Assembly (NCBI GenBank): GCA_019118725.1
Contig: DWYO01000085.1
Coordinates: forward strand, 1 to 33,371
Reading direction: 5' to 3'
Origin: Candidatus Parabacteroides intestinavium
GTDB taxonomy: Bacteria > Bacteroidota > Bacteroidia > Bacteroidales > Tannerellaceae
DNA: 33,371 nucleotides
Shown: in pieces, positions 26,089 to 33,371 of the stretch
Position numbering within the stretch: position 1 is the first letter of the stretch
Layout: each line of letters opens with the position of its first letter
The notes under the pieces: model-generated
What the model was told of the DNA's origin: nothing
The model's database searches: none
What the model saw: only the letters and a program-made list of their open reading frames with translations
Made by a program: the position numbers and the translations under genes

Positions 26089-27156
26089 CTATTTGTCACC
26101 TTTCCCGTCCCCTTCGGATAAAATTTCGGTCTGTAAAGCCGCAGCTTTGTCTATAGAGGCTCGGTCTTTTGCATTTATCCCATACCGGGCCGGTGCCGGA
26201 ATACGTATTTCCGTCCCTATCGGTATGTTATTCGGGTCGACTATGACCGCGTCATTATACTTATATATATATACCCAGAAGAATTTGTGTCCATAATACT
26301 TCAACGATATAGAGGTCAGTCTGTCGCCCGATTTAATCTGAGTCACGGCCAAATCCTCCAACGGATCCGGTTTTACGTCTTCCGGCGGAAGTGTATCCAC
26401 GGGTACTACTTTCCCTGAATCTTGAACCATCCGGGGAGTATCCACAAGAGCCACCGGCTCTCTTTCTACATGAACCGAGCCGTCCGGGGCCAAACGTACC
26501 GGATTATCCTTCACGAACCATTCACTCAAATAAGCGATATAGGCAATACCTGCCACAATTATCGCTACTAGGCAAGCCACCAATATCCGCCATTTCCGGG
26601 AATCATCCTTTACCAGGGGAGGCTGGAGCGGCATTTCCGGCACCGGTTTCTCTGTTTTGTCCTCCCTTATCTCCTCAGGTTCTACAGGAACATCCGGTTT
26701 CATTTCCACGTTTTCCTGCTCAGGTTCTTTCTCTACCGGAGGCAAATCCGGCAGGACCTCTTCTACCGATTCATCCGATACCCCCTCTATATCCTCCGGT
26801 TCAGAAGAGGCATTCAAATCAGAAAAAGTCACACCGGCATTCAGTTCCGTAGTTTCAAACCAAGAAAAAGGTTTGTTGACCAACTCTTTCAAGTCTTTGT
26901 CCGGTACAAAGGTAAACTTATAATGTGCCGGGATCAGAAAACGCTCACCGGAATTGACCGAGACACTCTCCCGTTCTTCTACACGGATAATTTTGAATGT
27001 TCCCAGTCCCTTTACTTTAACCAGCTTATCGGTATAAACGCCCTCCGTTACGACCGCAACAAATGTCTGCAAGAAACGCTCAGCCTCTTGCACCTCCTTG
27101 CCGGTCTGCTCGGCCAATATAACAGCTAAGTCCTGTAATGTCAGTCGTTTATTCAT
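26089..27156 (-). CDS. HU-like DNA-binding protein fused to a transmembrane helix and LysM domain
   Basis: 355 residues in four parts. Residues 1-88 resemble an HU/IHF fold (LQDLAVILAEQTGK, VKVKGLGTFKIIRVEERESV, RFLIPAHYKFTFVPDKDLKE). Residues about 100-186 are an acidic, proline-rich linker. A single transmembrane helix is at about 191-210 (ILVACLVAIIVAGIAYIAYL) preceded by the basic RKWR, which by the positive-inside rule keeps the HU part in the cytoplasm. A LysM domain at about 273-321 (IKSGDRLTSISLKYYGHKFFWVYI, then PNNIPIGTEIRIP) would lie in the periplasm and could bind peptidoglycan. The start overlaps the upstream HU gene by 8 nt. DNA binding is inferred, since the typical HU beta-arm residues are diverged. 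A cell-wall to nucleoid tether is an attractive but untested idea. Confidence 0.85.
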   Translation of the reverse strand: MNKRLTLQDLAVILAEQTGKEVQEAERFLQTFVAVVTEGVYTDKLVKVKGLGTFKIIRVEERESVSVNSGERFLIPAHYKFTFVPDKDLKELVNKPFSWFETTELNAGVTFSDLNASSEPEDIEGVSDESVEEVLPDLPPVEKEPEQENVEMKPDVPVEPEEIREDKTEKPVPEMPLQPPLVKDDSRKWRILVACLVAIIVAGIAYIAYLSEWFVKDNPVRLAPDGSVHVEREPVALVDTPRMVQDSGKVVPVDTLPPEDVKPDPLEDLAVTQIKSGDRLTSISLKYYGHKFFWVYIYKYNDAVIVDPNNIPIGTEIRIPAPARYGINAKDRASIDKAAALQTEILSEGDGKGDK

Positions 27157-27478
27157 TTTCTTCCAATTTCTTTAGCCGGTTCTTCACCGTTACTCCCGGC
27201 TTAAATACCGGAACCAGTTTAGGCGGAACCAGGTATCTCTTTCCATTAACCGGATTCACGGAAATCCGTTCCATTTTCTTCCGCACCTCAAATTGTCCGA
27301 ACGAAGCCAAATAGACCGAATCCCCCTCCATCAGCTTCGTCCCGATGGCCGAACCTAAGGCGGAAAGCATCTCTGTCACCTCTTTTGAGGTCCAGTTCAT
27401 GCGCCCGGAAAGGGCTGATATGACTTCTTTACTTTTCATGGAAGAGCGTTTTTCGATATCGGTTGCTATATTAATCAT
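27149..27478 (-). CDS. HU/IHF-family DNA-binding protein
   Basis: 109 residues from ATG 27478. The frame opens earlier at a TTG (27496), and an internal ATG at 27439 is also possible. The HU fold is clear: helical KSKEVISALSGRMNWTSKEVTEMLSAL, then GDSVYLASFGQFEVRKKMERISVNPVNGKRYLVPPKL and VPVFKPGVTVKNRL, matching the GFGTFEVRxRxxRxGRNPxTG and FKPGxxLK patterns. The proline at the arm tip, within NPVNG, is kept. It probably bends DNA as a homodimer or with the adjacent HU-LysM protein, whose gene overlaps its end by 8 nt; heterodimerisation is inference. rimO lies 35 nt upstream. Confidence 0.85.
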   Translation of the reverse strand: MINIATDIEKRSSMKSKEVISALSGRMNWTSKEVTEMLSALGSAIGTKLMEGDSVYLASFGQFEVRKKMERISVNPVNGKRYLVPPKLVPVFKPGVTVKNRLKKLEENE

Positions 27479-27513
27479 TTTTGGGTAAACACACAACTTT
27501 TTTAAGGCTGAAT

Positions 27514-28809
27514 TTACAAAACCCGGCCATAAAGCTCAAAAGGCTGTGCATCTTCAATCAGCACTTCATAAAAATGGCCCGGTTTAAGCACTTTATCTTT
27601 ACTGATCAAAACTTCGGGGTCAACTTCCGGTGAATCGTATTCCGTACGCCCGATGTAGAAATCCTCCTCCTCACGATCCAGAATAACCTTAAAAGTCTTA
27701 TCAATCTTCGAGGTATTAGCCGCCAACGAGATACGTTCCTGCGCCCGCATCAGGATATCCAAACGCTCCTGCTTTGTCTCTTCAGGAATACTGTCCTCAT
27801 AATGCTGGTATGCATACGTACCGCTCTCGTGGCTATACGCGAACGCCCCCATCCGCTCAAAGCGCACCTTCCGTACAAATTCCAATAACTCCTCAAAATC
27901 GGTCTCCGTCTCGCCAGGATGTCCCACCATCAAGGTAGTCCGCAAATGAATGCCGGGCACCTCCTCTCGCATCCGTTGCATCAATTCGTATGTCTGAGCC
28001 TTCGTGATGTTCCGCCGCATCATTTTCAACATGTTATCACTGATATGCTGGAGGGCTATATCCATATACTTACACACATTCTCACGTTCGCGCATGACAC
28101 GGAGCAGATCCATGGGGAAATGCGCCGGGTAGCCATAATGCAGGCGGATCCATTCTACCCCTTTCACATCCGAAATCCGCTCTACCAGCTCCGGAAGTGC
28201 CATTCGTTTATAAAGATCCAAACCGTAATAGGTCAAATCCTGAGCGATCAACTGGAACTCCTTGACGCCTCGGCTCACCAGCAGTTTCACCTCTTCTACC
28301 AGATCCTCCATAGACCTGGACTGATAAGCGCCTGTAATCAACGGAATAGAACAATATGAGCAGGTGCGGTTACATCCTTCGCCAATCTTAAGATAGGCAT
28401 AATGCTTCGGGGTAGTCAGCACCCGATCGTGTGCCAATTCTTCATGGTAAGCCTTTCCCAAGTCAGAAATCAATTCCTTCCAATTGAATTTCCCATAAAA
28501 ATGGTCCACCTCCGGAAGCTCTTGCATCAGGTCATTCATGAAACGTTCCGAAAGGCATCCCATTACAAACAACTTGCCTATCTTACCCTGCTTCTTGGCC
28601 TGGCCCAGCTCCAGAATCATCTCGATGGACTCTTCCTGCGCATCACCGATAAATCCGCATGTATTGACCACGACTATCTCACCATTGATTTTATGCGGGT
28701 CATGCTCCACCTGATAGCCATTCGCCTTGAATTGACGCATCAGTTGTTCCGAATCCACAAGGTTCTTCGAGCACCCCAACGTTATAATATCCACCTTATT
28801 TTTCCGCAT
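27514..28809 (-). CDS. rimO: Ribosomal protein S12 methylthiotransferase RimO
   Basis: Radical-SAM enzyme that adds a methylthio group to the beta carbon of an aspartate in ribosomal protein S12. The N-terminal domain carries the auxiliary-cluster cysteines C13 (LGCSKNLVDSE), C51 (NTCGFI) and C85 (MGCLSER). The radical-SAM domain has C146, C150 and C153 in EGCNRTCSYCSIP. The C-terminal TRAM domain includes DREEEDFYIGRTEYDSPEVD. 431 residues is the usual length, and SKNLVDSE plus the overall pattern separate RimO from MiaB. It heads a group with the two HU-like genes downstream. Confidence 0.96.
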   Translation of the reverse strand: MRKNKVDIITLGCSKNLVDSEQLMRQFKANGYQVEHDPHKINGEIVVVNTCGFIGDAQEESIEMILELGQAKKQGKIGKLFVMGCLSERFMNDLMQELPEVDHFYGKFNWKELISDLGKAYHEELAHDRVLTTPKHYAYLKIGEGCNRTCSYCSIPLITGAYQSRSMEDLVEEVKLLVSRGVKEFQLIAQDLTYYGLDLYKRMALPELVERISDVKGVEWIRLHYGYPAHFPMDLLRVMRERENVCKYMDIALQHISDNMLKMMRRNITKAQTYELMQRMREEVPGIHLRTTLMVGHPGETETDFEELLEFVRKVRFERMGAFAYSHESGTYAYQHYEDSIPEETKQERLDILMRAQERISLAANTSKIDKTFKVILDREEEDFYIGRTEYDSPEVDPEVLISKDKVLKPGHFYEVLIEDAQPFELYGRVL

Positions 28810-28878
28810 ATTCTATTTATTTTCTTATTCACGCCCAACAAAAAATAATGTATTTCTATTTCCCGAATAGGATTTGGA

Positions 28879-28910
28879 CAAAAGTAATCAAATCCGCCCG
28901 ATTATGCAAA
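28879..28910 (-). promoter_or_regulatory. Promoter for rimO and the HU genes
   Basis: On the minus strand TTTG (28910-28907) is followed after exactly 20 nt by TACTTTTG (28886-28879). This matches the Bacteroides primary sigma factor pattern, TTTG with a 19-21 nt spacer and TAnnTTTG. Transcription would start near 28873, giving a leader of about 64 nt before the rimO ATG at 28809. It is the best promoter match in the window. Confidence 0.6.
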
Positions 28911-28960
28911 AGCCAAGAAAAGACAGACACGTATACAGCAGAGAAAATAAGCTCCGGGCA

Positions 28961-30337
28961 TCACCCAAAAAGTTGTCGAAAAGCCTCTTCCACTTTACGA
29001 ACCTGAACAATCTGAATCCTACATTTCGAGGTATCAAACCCTTTCAAATTATTATGGGGAATCAGAATACGGGAAAAGCCTAATTTTTCGGCTTCAAGAA
29101 TACGTTGCTCTATCCGATTGACGGGGCGGATCTCTCCGGATAATCCCACTTCACCCGCCATACAAACACCCGGCTCGATGCTAATGTCCAAATTAGAAGA
29201 TAGGACAGCGCTGATTACCGCCAAGTCGATTGCCGGATCATTCACCCGTAACCCACCGGCTATATTCAGGAACACATCTTTTTGTACAAGCTTAAAACCG
29301 GCACGCTTTTCCAAGACAGCAAGCAACATATTCATGCGACGGATATCAAAACCGGTCGCGCTGCGCTGAGGTGTACCATAAACAGCCGAACTGACCAAAG
29401 CCTGCGTTTCAATCAAGAAAGGACGAATGCCCTCAATAGCTGCCGCAATCGTCACTCCGCTCAATCCTTCATGATTTTGCGTAAGCAATAACTCAGACGG
29501 ATTGCTTACCTCGCGCAACCCTTCCTGGCGCATCTCATAAATGCCTAATTCTGCTGTACTACCAAAACGATTTTTGATGCTACGAAGAATACGATACATA
29601 TAATGTTGATCCCCTTCAAATTGCAGCACCGTATCCACAATATGCTCCAAGACTTTCGGACCGGCTATGCTCCCTTCTTTATTGATATGTCCGATCAGCA
29701 TAACCGCAGTACCACTCTCCTTGGCATACTTTAATATGGCCGCACTACATTCACGTACCTGAGAAACGCTTCCGGGAGAAGACTCAACCACCTCGGTAAA
29801 AATTGTCTGAATAGAATCAATGACCAATAAATCCGGACGTACATGATCGGCTTCTGCAAAAATCTTCTCCAGATTCGTTTCGCATAAAATCAGGCAATGC
29901 TGATTTTGCGGGCTAAGTCTGTCCGCACGCATCTTGAGCTGATGCAGGCTCTCCTCACCAGACACATATAGCACCTTAAGCTGTTCCAACTTCAAGACAG
30001 TCTGCAATACCAACGTAGACTTTCCGATACCCGGCTCTCCACCAATCAAGACCAACGAGCCACGCACCAATCCACCTCCCAAGACACGGTTCAGCTCCGC
30101 ATCGTGCAGGTCAATCCGTTCTTCCCGCTCTGTCGTCACGTCCCGCAATAATACCGGACGAACCCGATCACCGATTGCTCCCCCCGGCACAGCTACACGC
30201 TTGGATGAAGACGTCTCACGAGTCACGACCTCCTCTACGTAGGTATTCCATTCTCCGCAATTCGGACATTTGCCAAGCCATTTCGGAGAATCCGCCCCAC
30301 AATTAGAGCAAACATACACTGTCTTTGCTTTTGCCAT
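28961..30337 (-). CDS. radA: DNA repair protein RadA
   Basis: RecA-like branch-migration helicase used in recombination repair. The N-terminal zinc finger is C10, C13, C24 and C27 (YVCSNCG and KCPNCGEW). Walker A is GGEPGIGKST (99-108); Walker B lies in PDLLVIDSIQTIF; the RadA-specific KNRFG motif is in SIKNRFGSTAELG. The C-terminal Lon-protease-like domain includes NIAGGLRVNDPAIDLAV and GEVGLSGEIRPV. 458 residues is full length. ATG at 30337 lies 3 nt after the stop of the GNAT-nitrilase gene, so the two are translated together. Confidence 0.96.
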   Translation of the reverse strand: MAKAKTVYVCSNCGADSPKWLGKCPNCGEWNTYVEEVVTRETSSSKRVAVPGGAIGDRVRPVLLRDVTTEREERIDLHDAELNRVLGGGLVRGSLVLIGGEPGIGKSTLVLQTVLKLEQLKVLYVSGEESLHQLKMRADRLSPQNQHCLILCETNLEKIFAEADHVRPDLLVIDSIQTIFTEVVESSPGSVSQVRECSAAILKYAKESGTAVMLIGHINKEGSIAGPKVLEHIVDTVLQFEGDQHYMYRILRSIKNRFGSTAELGIYEMRQEGLREVSNPSELLLTQNHEGLSGVTIAAAIEGIRPFLIETQALVSSAVYGTPQRSATGFDIRRMNMLLAVLEKRAGFKLVQKDVFLNIAGGLRVNDPAIDLAVISAVLSSNLDISIEPGVCMAGEVGLSGEIRPVNRIEQRILEAEKLGFSRILIPHNNLKGFDTSKCRIQIVQVRKVEEAFRQLFG

Positions 30338-30340
30338 GAC

Positions 30341-31879
30341 TTATTTATTTTTTTTCAAACGAACCTCGTATAAGTCATGCCGACGATCTTTCAAATTACG
30401 GACACTACCATACGTATGCAATTCGTTCAGCAGGTCAAGGTCTACGTCCGACACCAAAATCATCTCCGTATTCGGAGTAGCCTCGGCACGCATGCCATCT
30501 GTCGGGAAAGCAAAATCACAAGGCGTAAACACACCGGACTGAGCATATTGTATATCCATATTATGTACACGCGGTAAGTTACCTACACTTCCGGCTATCA
30601 CCACAAAACATTCATTCTCGATAGCACGTGCATGAGCACATACTTTCACACGCGAATAGGCATTTTGGGTATCTGTCAGATAAGGCACAAACAAGATCTG
30701 CATGCCTTGGTCGGCCATGATACGGGAAAGTTCCGGAAATTCCACATCATAACAGATTAAAATACCTATCTTAGCACAATCCGTTTCAAATGTTTGAACC
30801 CGTTTCCCACCGGAAAGTCCCCAGCTTTTCGCCTCATCCGGTGTAATATGGATTTTCTCATACGTTTCATACGAGCCATCTCGGCGACAAAGGAAACCAA
30901 CATTGTAAAGGCCATCCTCCCGCAATTGCGGCATACTTCCGGTAATGATATTGATATTATAACTGATGGCCAGGTCAATGAAACGTCGGCGAATCTCATC
31001 CGTATATTGAGCCAGCTCACGGATGGCTTCCGATTCGCTCTTGTCATTAAATTTCGCCATCAACGGAGCATTGAAATATTCCGGGAACAACACGAAATCG
31101 CTCTTATAATCGGACACAGCATCCACAAAGAACTCTACTTGTTCGAATACATCTTTGATGCTCTTATAAGGGCGCATCTGCCATTGTACCAGTCCGACAC
31201 GTACCGTGGTTTTCGAGGCTATCACTTCCGGTTTCGGTTGATAATAAATATTATCCCATTGCAACAAAGTCGCATAATGCTTGGACTCCTCATCGTTCGG
31301 AAGGTAATTGGTCATCACCTTACGCACGTGAAAATCATTTGAAAGCTGGAAGGTCAATACCGGGTCAAAAATCTCTTTCTTACGCACCTTATCAATATAT
31401 TCTTTCGGGCGCATCTGGTCAGCATATTTATGATAATTCGGAATACGTCCTCCAAACATAATTGCCTTCAGATTCAGGCTTTCACAAAGTTCCTTACGGT
31501 ACTCATACATACGACGCGCCAAGCGCAACCCCCGATATTCCGGATGCACAAACACTTCAATGCCATACAAAATATTCCCCTTAGGATTGTGGGTGTTAAA
31601 CGTTTCATTACCGGTAACATCGGCATACGTATGGTCGTTCTTTACACGGTCATAATCCACGATAATAGACAACGCACAACCTACGATCTTGTTGTCTACT
31701 ACCGTCACGACTTGTCCTTCCGGAAAGATTGTCAGTAACTTTTCAATCTGTTCACGTGTCCAAAAAACATCCGAACCATCGGAATAAACCCGTCTGAACG
31801 ACTGAGCCAATTGCTTGTAATCGGCCATTTGCAACGGACGTACAATGACCTTGTTAATGTTTTGTGAATGTTGTTCCAT
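30341..31879 (-). CDS. Bifunctional GNAT acetyltransferase / carbon-nitrogen hydrolase
   Basis: 512 residues in two domains. Residues 1 to about 200 are a GNAT-like acetyltransferase, with VVTVVDNKIVGCALS and the acetyl-CoA loop region VHPEYRGLRLARRMYEYR. Residues about 225-490 are a nitrilase-superfamily amidase with the full triad E267 (FPEYF), K342 (EKIHITP) and C376 (LICYDVEFPE). No signal peptide, so cytoplasmic. Such fusions are widespread; a role in amide hydrolysis coupled with acylation is possible but the substrate is unknown. Its position next to radA says little about function, and the exporter gene upstream is separated by a 97-bp A/T-rich gap. Confidence 0.92.
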   Translation of the reverse strand: MEQHSQNINKVIVRPLQMADYKQLAQSFRRVYSDGSDVFWTREQIEKLLTIFPEGQVVTVVDNKIVGCALSIIVDYDRVKNDHTYADVTGNETFNTHNPKGNILYGIEVFVHPEYRGLRLARRMYEYRKELCESLNLKAIMFGGRIPNYHKYADQMRPKEYIDKVRKKEIFDPVLTFQLSNDFHVRKVMTNYLPNDEESKHYATLLQWDNIYYQPKPEVIASKTTVRVGLVQWQMRPYKSIKDVFEQVEFFVDAVSDYKSDFVLFPEYFNAPLMAKFNDKSESEAIRELAQYTDEIRRRFIDLAISYNINIITGSMPQLREDGLYNVGFLCRRDGSYETYEKIHITPDEAKSWGLSGGKRVQTFETDCAKIGILICYDVEFPELSRIMADQGMQILFVPYLTDTQNAYSRVKVCAHARAIENECFVVIAGSVGNLPRVHNMDIQYAQSGVFTPCDFAFPTDGMRAEATPNTEMILVSDVDLDLLNELHTYGSVRNLKDRRHDLYEVRLKKNK

Positions 31880-31889
31880 ATTTTTCTCC

Positions 31890-31967
31890 AGTTTTTGAGT
31901 CTGTATGTTTTCAATTTTTTAATTGACGAATAAATTCTCTAAACCCATAAACTTAAAAACATACAAC
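31890..31967. repeat. Degenerate A/T array with nested inverted repeats
   Basis: The left part reads AGTTTTTGAGTCTGTATGTT on the + strand; the right part carries the opposite orientation, CCATAAACTTAAAAACATAC. GTATGTTTT (31903-31911) and AAAACATAC (31956-31964) are a perfect 9-bp inverted pair. Inside it lies TCAATTTTTTAATTGA (31911-31926), a 6-bp stem with a 4-nt loop. It fills most of the gap between the exporter and the GNAT-nitrilase gene. Confidence 0.5.
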
Positions 31968-31976
31968 CTCTTCTGA

Positions 31977-33329
31977 CTACCATTCTATAAACTTACCACG
32001 CTCACGACGCTTCTGCAATTCCTGTTCCAGAAGCCGGTGGCGATCTTTGGCTATATAACGCCGGGCAAAAATATTCGGTACAGCTACACCCAACGAAATA
32101 CAGAATATAATTAAAGCCGAATTGATGCCATTATAAAAAGCATGTGTCACCTCTCCGACTACACCGTGCATATTGATAAATGCCAGCAAAGAACGATACA
32201 TCAGTACACCCGGTATCATCGGTATAACAGAAGGTATCGTCAATACGTGATTCGGCACATCAAACCAGTACACGGCTTTTACCGCAATCAGACTGACCAC
32301 AAAACTTCCCATAAAAGAACCAACTACCGGCCCATAGCCCAATTCGAAGTTCACAAAATTTCGTGTACATACAGCCAGAATTCCTCCCAAAGCAACAACC
32401 CAAAGCAAACGGCGCTGGATATTGAATATCATGGAGAATCCCATCGCCGAAATAGCCGCTGCTACTGCATAGACATAATAAGGATCATGCGGTACCATGC
32501 TCAGTTCACTGAATTTATGGTCGATTGTCACATCGTTCATTACAAAAAGACGTAGGGCAAACGCTATTCCGAAGGCCATGGCACAAATCATCATCACCGT
32601 ATTCGCTGCCCGGGTTATGCCCACCAGCAAAAAGTTATCCAACATATCATCCACAAAATTAATCAGCGGAACACCCGGAACAATAAAAAGCGCACAAGCC
32701 AATAACGGATGATAGGGGGTAGACGAATAATTCGTCAATGAGGTCAGATAAGCCATGCACGTGGCCAGAAAAGCGGCAATCGCCATACTCATATAGGCAT
32801 TGATACCAAACTCCATGCAACGGGCACGAATCCGGAATCCGGCAAAAGCACAAATCGAAGCGAACAAAAAGGCAATCCAATCTCCGCCAAACAATTTACA
32901 AAATCCGCCGCAGGCAAATCCCGCACCGATAGCCACTATATAAGGCCGATAATTACGCGGCTGACGAGATATTCTTTCTAATTCTTTCTCATACCGGTCC
33001 AACGAATAATCTTGTTCAATAGCCCTCCACGACAATTTACTGATTTCCGTAATTGTCGTCATATTCACTCCATGCTTCTCACATTTCTGGAACTTGGAAA
33101 ACGAATGAGCCTCGTCACTTACATTCACCATGATCATCGACCAACGGATATCCAGATGAAGCTTATCTTCCGGTATTCCTAAAAAGGCAGCGACCCGTTT
33201 CATGTTCCGGTCTACCCGGTTCGTGTCTGCCGCACTCTCCACCAGCAGCTTCCCTGTTCTCAACAATAAATCCAATTTCCGTCTCAACAACAGCACCTCT
33301 TGCTCATTCATCTCTTTGTAATCTGCCAT
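31977..33329 (-). CDS. Threonine/serine exporter family protein (ThrE type, full length)
   Basis: 450-residue inner-membrane protein. An N-terminal soluble domain (1-140) has the ThrE signature region LDLLLRTGKLLVESAADTNRVDRNM and the WSMIMV strand. It is followed by about ten hydrophobic segments in two sets: the first holds FACGGFCKLFGGDWIAFLFA and LFIVPGVPLINFVDDML, the second GSFMGSFVVSLIAV and PSVIPMIPGVLMYRSL. In many bacteria these two halves are separate genes (ThrE and ThrE_2); here they are joined, as in the Corynebacterium exporter. It probably exports threonine or serine using proton motive force. ATG at 33329 with a -7 box match just upstream. Confidence 0.88.
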   Translation of the reverse strand: MADYKEMNEQEVLLLRRKLDLLLRTGKLLVESAADTNRVDRNMKRVAAFLGIPEDKLHLDIRWSMIMVNVSDEAHSFSKFQKCEKHGVNMTTITEISKLSWRAIEQDYSLDRYEKELERISRQPRNYRPYIVAIGAGFACGGFCKLFGGDWIAFLFASICAFAGFRIRARCMEFGINAYMSMAIAAFLATCMAYLTSLTNYSSTPYHPLLACALFIVPGVPLINFVDDMLDNFLLVGITRAANTVMMICAMAFGIAFALRLFVMNDVTIDHKFSELSMVPHDPYYVYAVAAAISAMGFSMIFNIQRRLLWVVALGGILAVCTRNFVNFELGYGPVVGSFMGSFVVSLIAVKAVYWFDVPNHVLTIPSVIPMIPGVLMYRSLLAFINMHGVVGEVTHAFYNGINSALIIFCISLGVAVPNIFARRYIAKDRHRLLEQELQKRRERGKFIEW

Positions 33330-33358
33330 ATTTTTTCTTACACTTGATTTTTCGGCTG

Positions 33359-33366
33359 CAAAATTA
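33359..33366 (-). promoter_or_regulatory. Candidate -7 box for the exporter gene
   Basis: TAATTTTG followed by CAGCC on the minus strand matches TAnnTTTG. It lies 30 nt upstream of the ATG at 33329, giving a leader of about 22 nt. The -33 region falls outside the window, so the match cannot be completed. Confidence 0.45.
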
Positions 33367-33371
33367 CAAAG

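Noticed and set aside
28810-28960. Possible small gene between rimO and radA
   Set aside because: No frame with a plausible start and length; the gap is explained by the rimO promoter and leader.
1-33371. tRNA or rRNA genes, CRISPR arrays, insertion sequences, phage or integrase genes
   Set aside because: None seen: no spaced direct repeats, no transposase-like frame, no conserved RNA segments; coding is nearly continuous with ordinary core genes.

Overview
The window looks like chromosomal core DNA from a gut Bacteroidales, most like Parabacteroides or Bacteroides. This is inferred from the complete MoxR-Bat (aerotolerance) operon, the TTTG/TAnnTTTG promoter type, the HU-LysM and GNAT-nitrilase architectures, and lipoprotein signals. 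No rRNA, tRNA, CRISPR array, insertion sequence or phage gene is visible. Apart from a short + strand gene tail at the left edge, every gene is on the minus strand, so the biological reading order runs from high to low coordinates.

In that order: a full-length ThrE-type threonine/serine exporter (31977-33329); a GNAT acetyltransferase fused to a nitrilase-family amidohydrolase, then radA (28961-31879); a group with a good promoter match comprising rimO, a small HU-like protein and an HU-transmembrane-LysM protein (26089-28809); then the Bat operon (17550-25890): MoxR ATPase, DUF58 protein, a BatD/DUF4381-like membrane protein, BatA, BatB, BatC, BatD, BatE, with a PAP2 phosphatase translationally coupled at its end. 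The MoxR ATPase probably remodels complexes of the membrane-anchored VWA proteins BatA/BatB, with the TPR proteins BatC/BatE and the large BatD as periplasmic partners.

Next come a PHP-family phosphatase, an M16 metallopeptidase coupled to a DUF4268 protein, a lipoprotein M1 aminopeptidase, and a DbpA-like DEAD-box helicase (8644-16848). A purine salvage pair follows (MTA/SAH deaminase and purine nucleoside phosphorylase, 6448-8573), and just behind it a 58-codon remnant of an ADP-ribosylglycohydrolase gene that is easy to miss. The left end is a tripartite RND efflux operon in which the inner-membrane pump and outer-membrane channel are one continuous 1506-codon reading frame with an intact lipoprotein signal in its middle.

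The strongest points for a second look are the RND-channel fusion, the HU-TM-LysM protein (a possible nucleoid-to-cell-wall tether), the truncated ADP-ribosylglycohydrolase, and a family of degenerate 7-8 nt periodic A/T-rich arrays at seven gene boundaries. No wholly new multi-gene system is evident; most genes are well-known families in conserved order.
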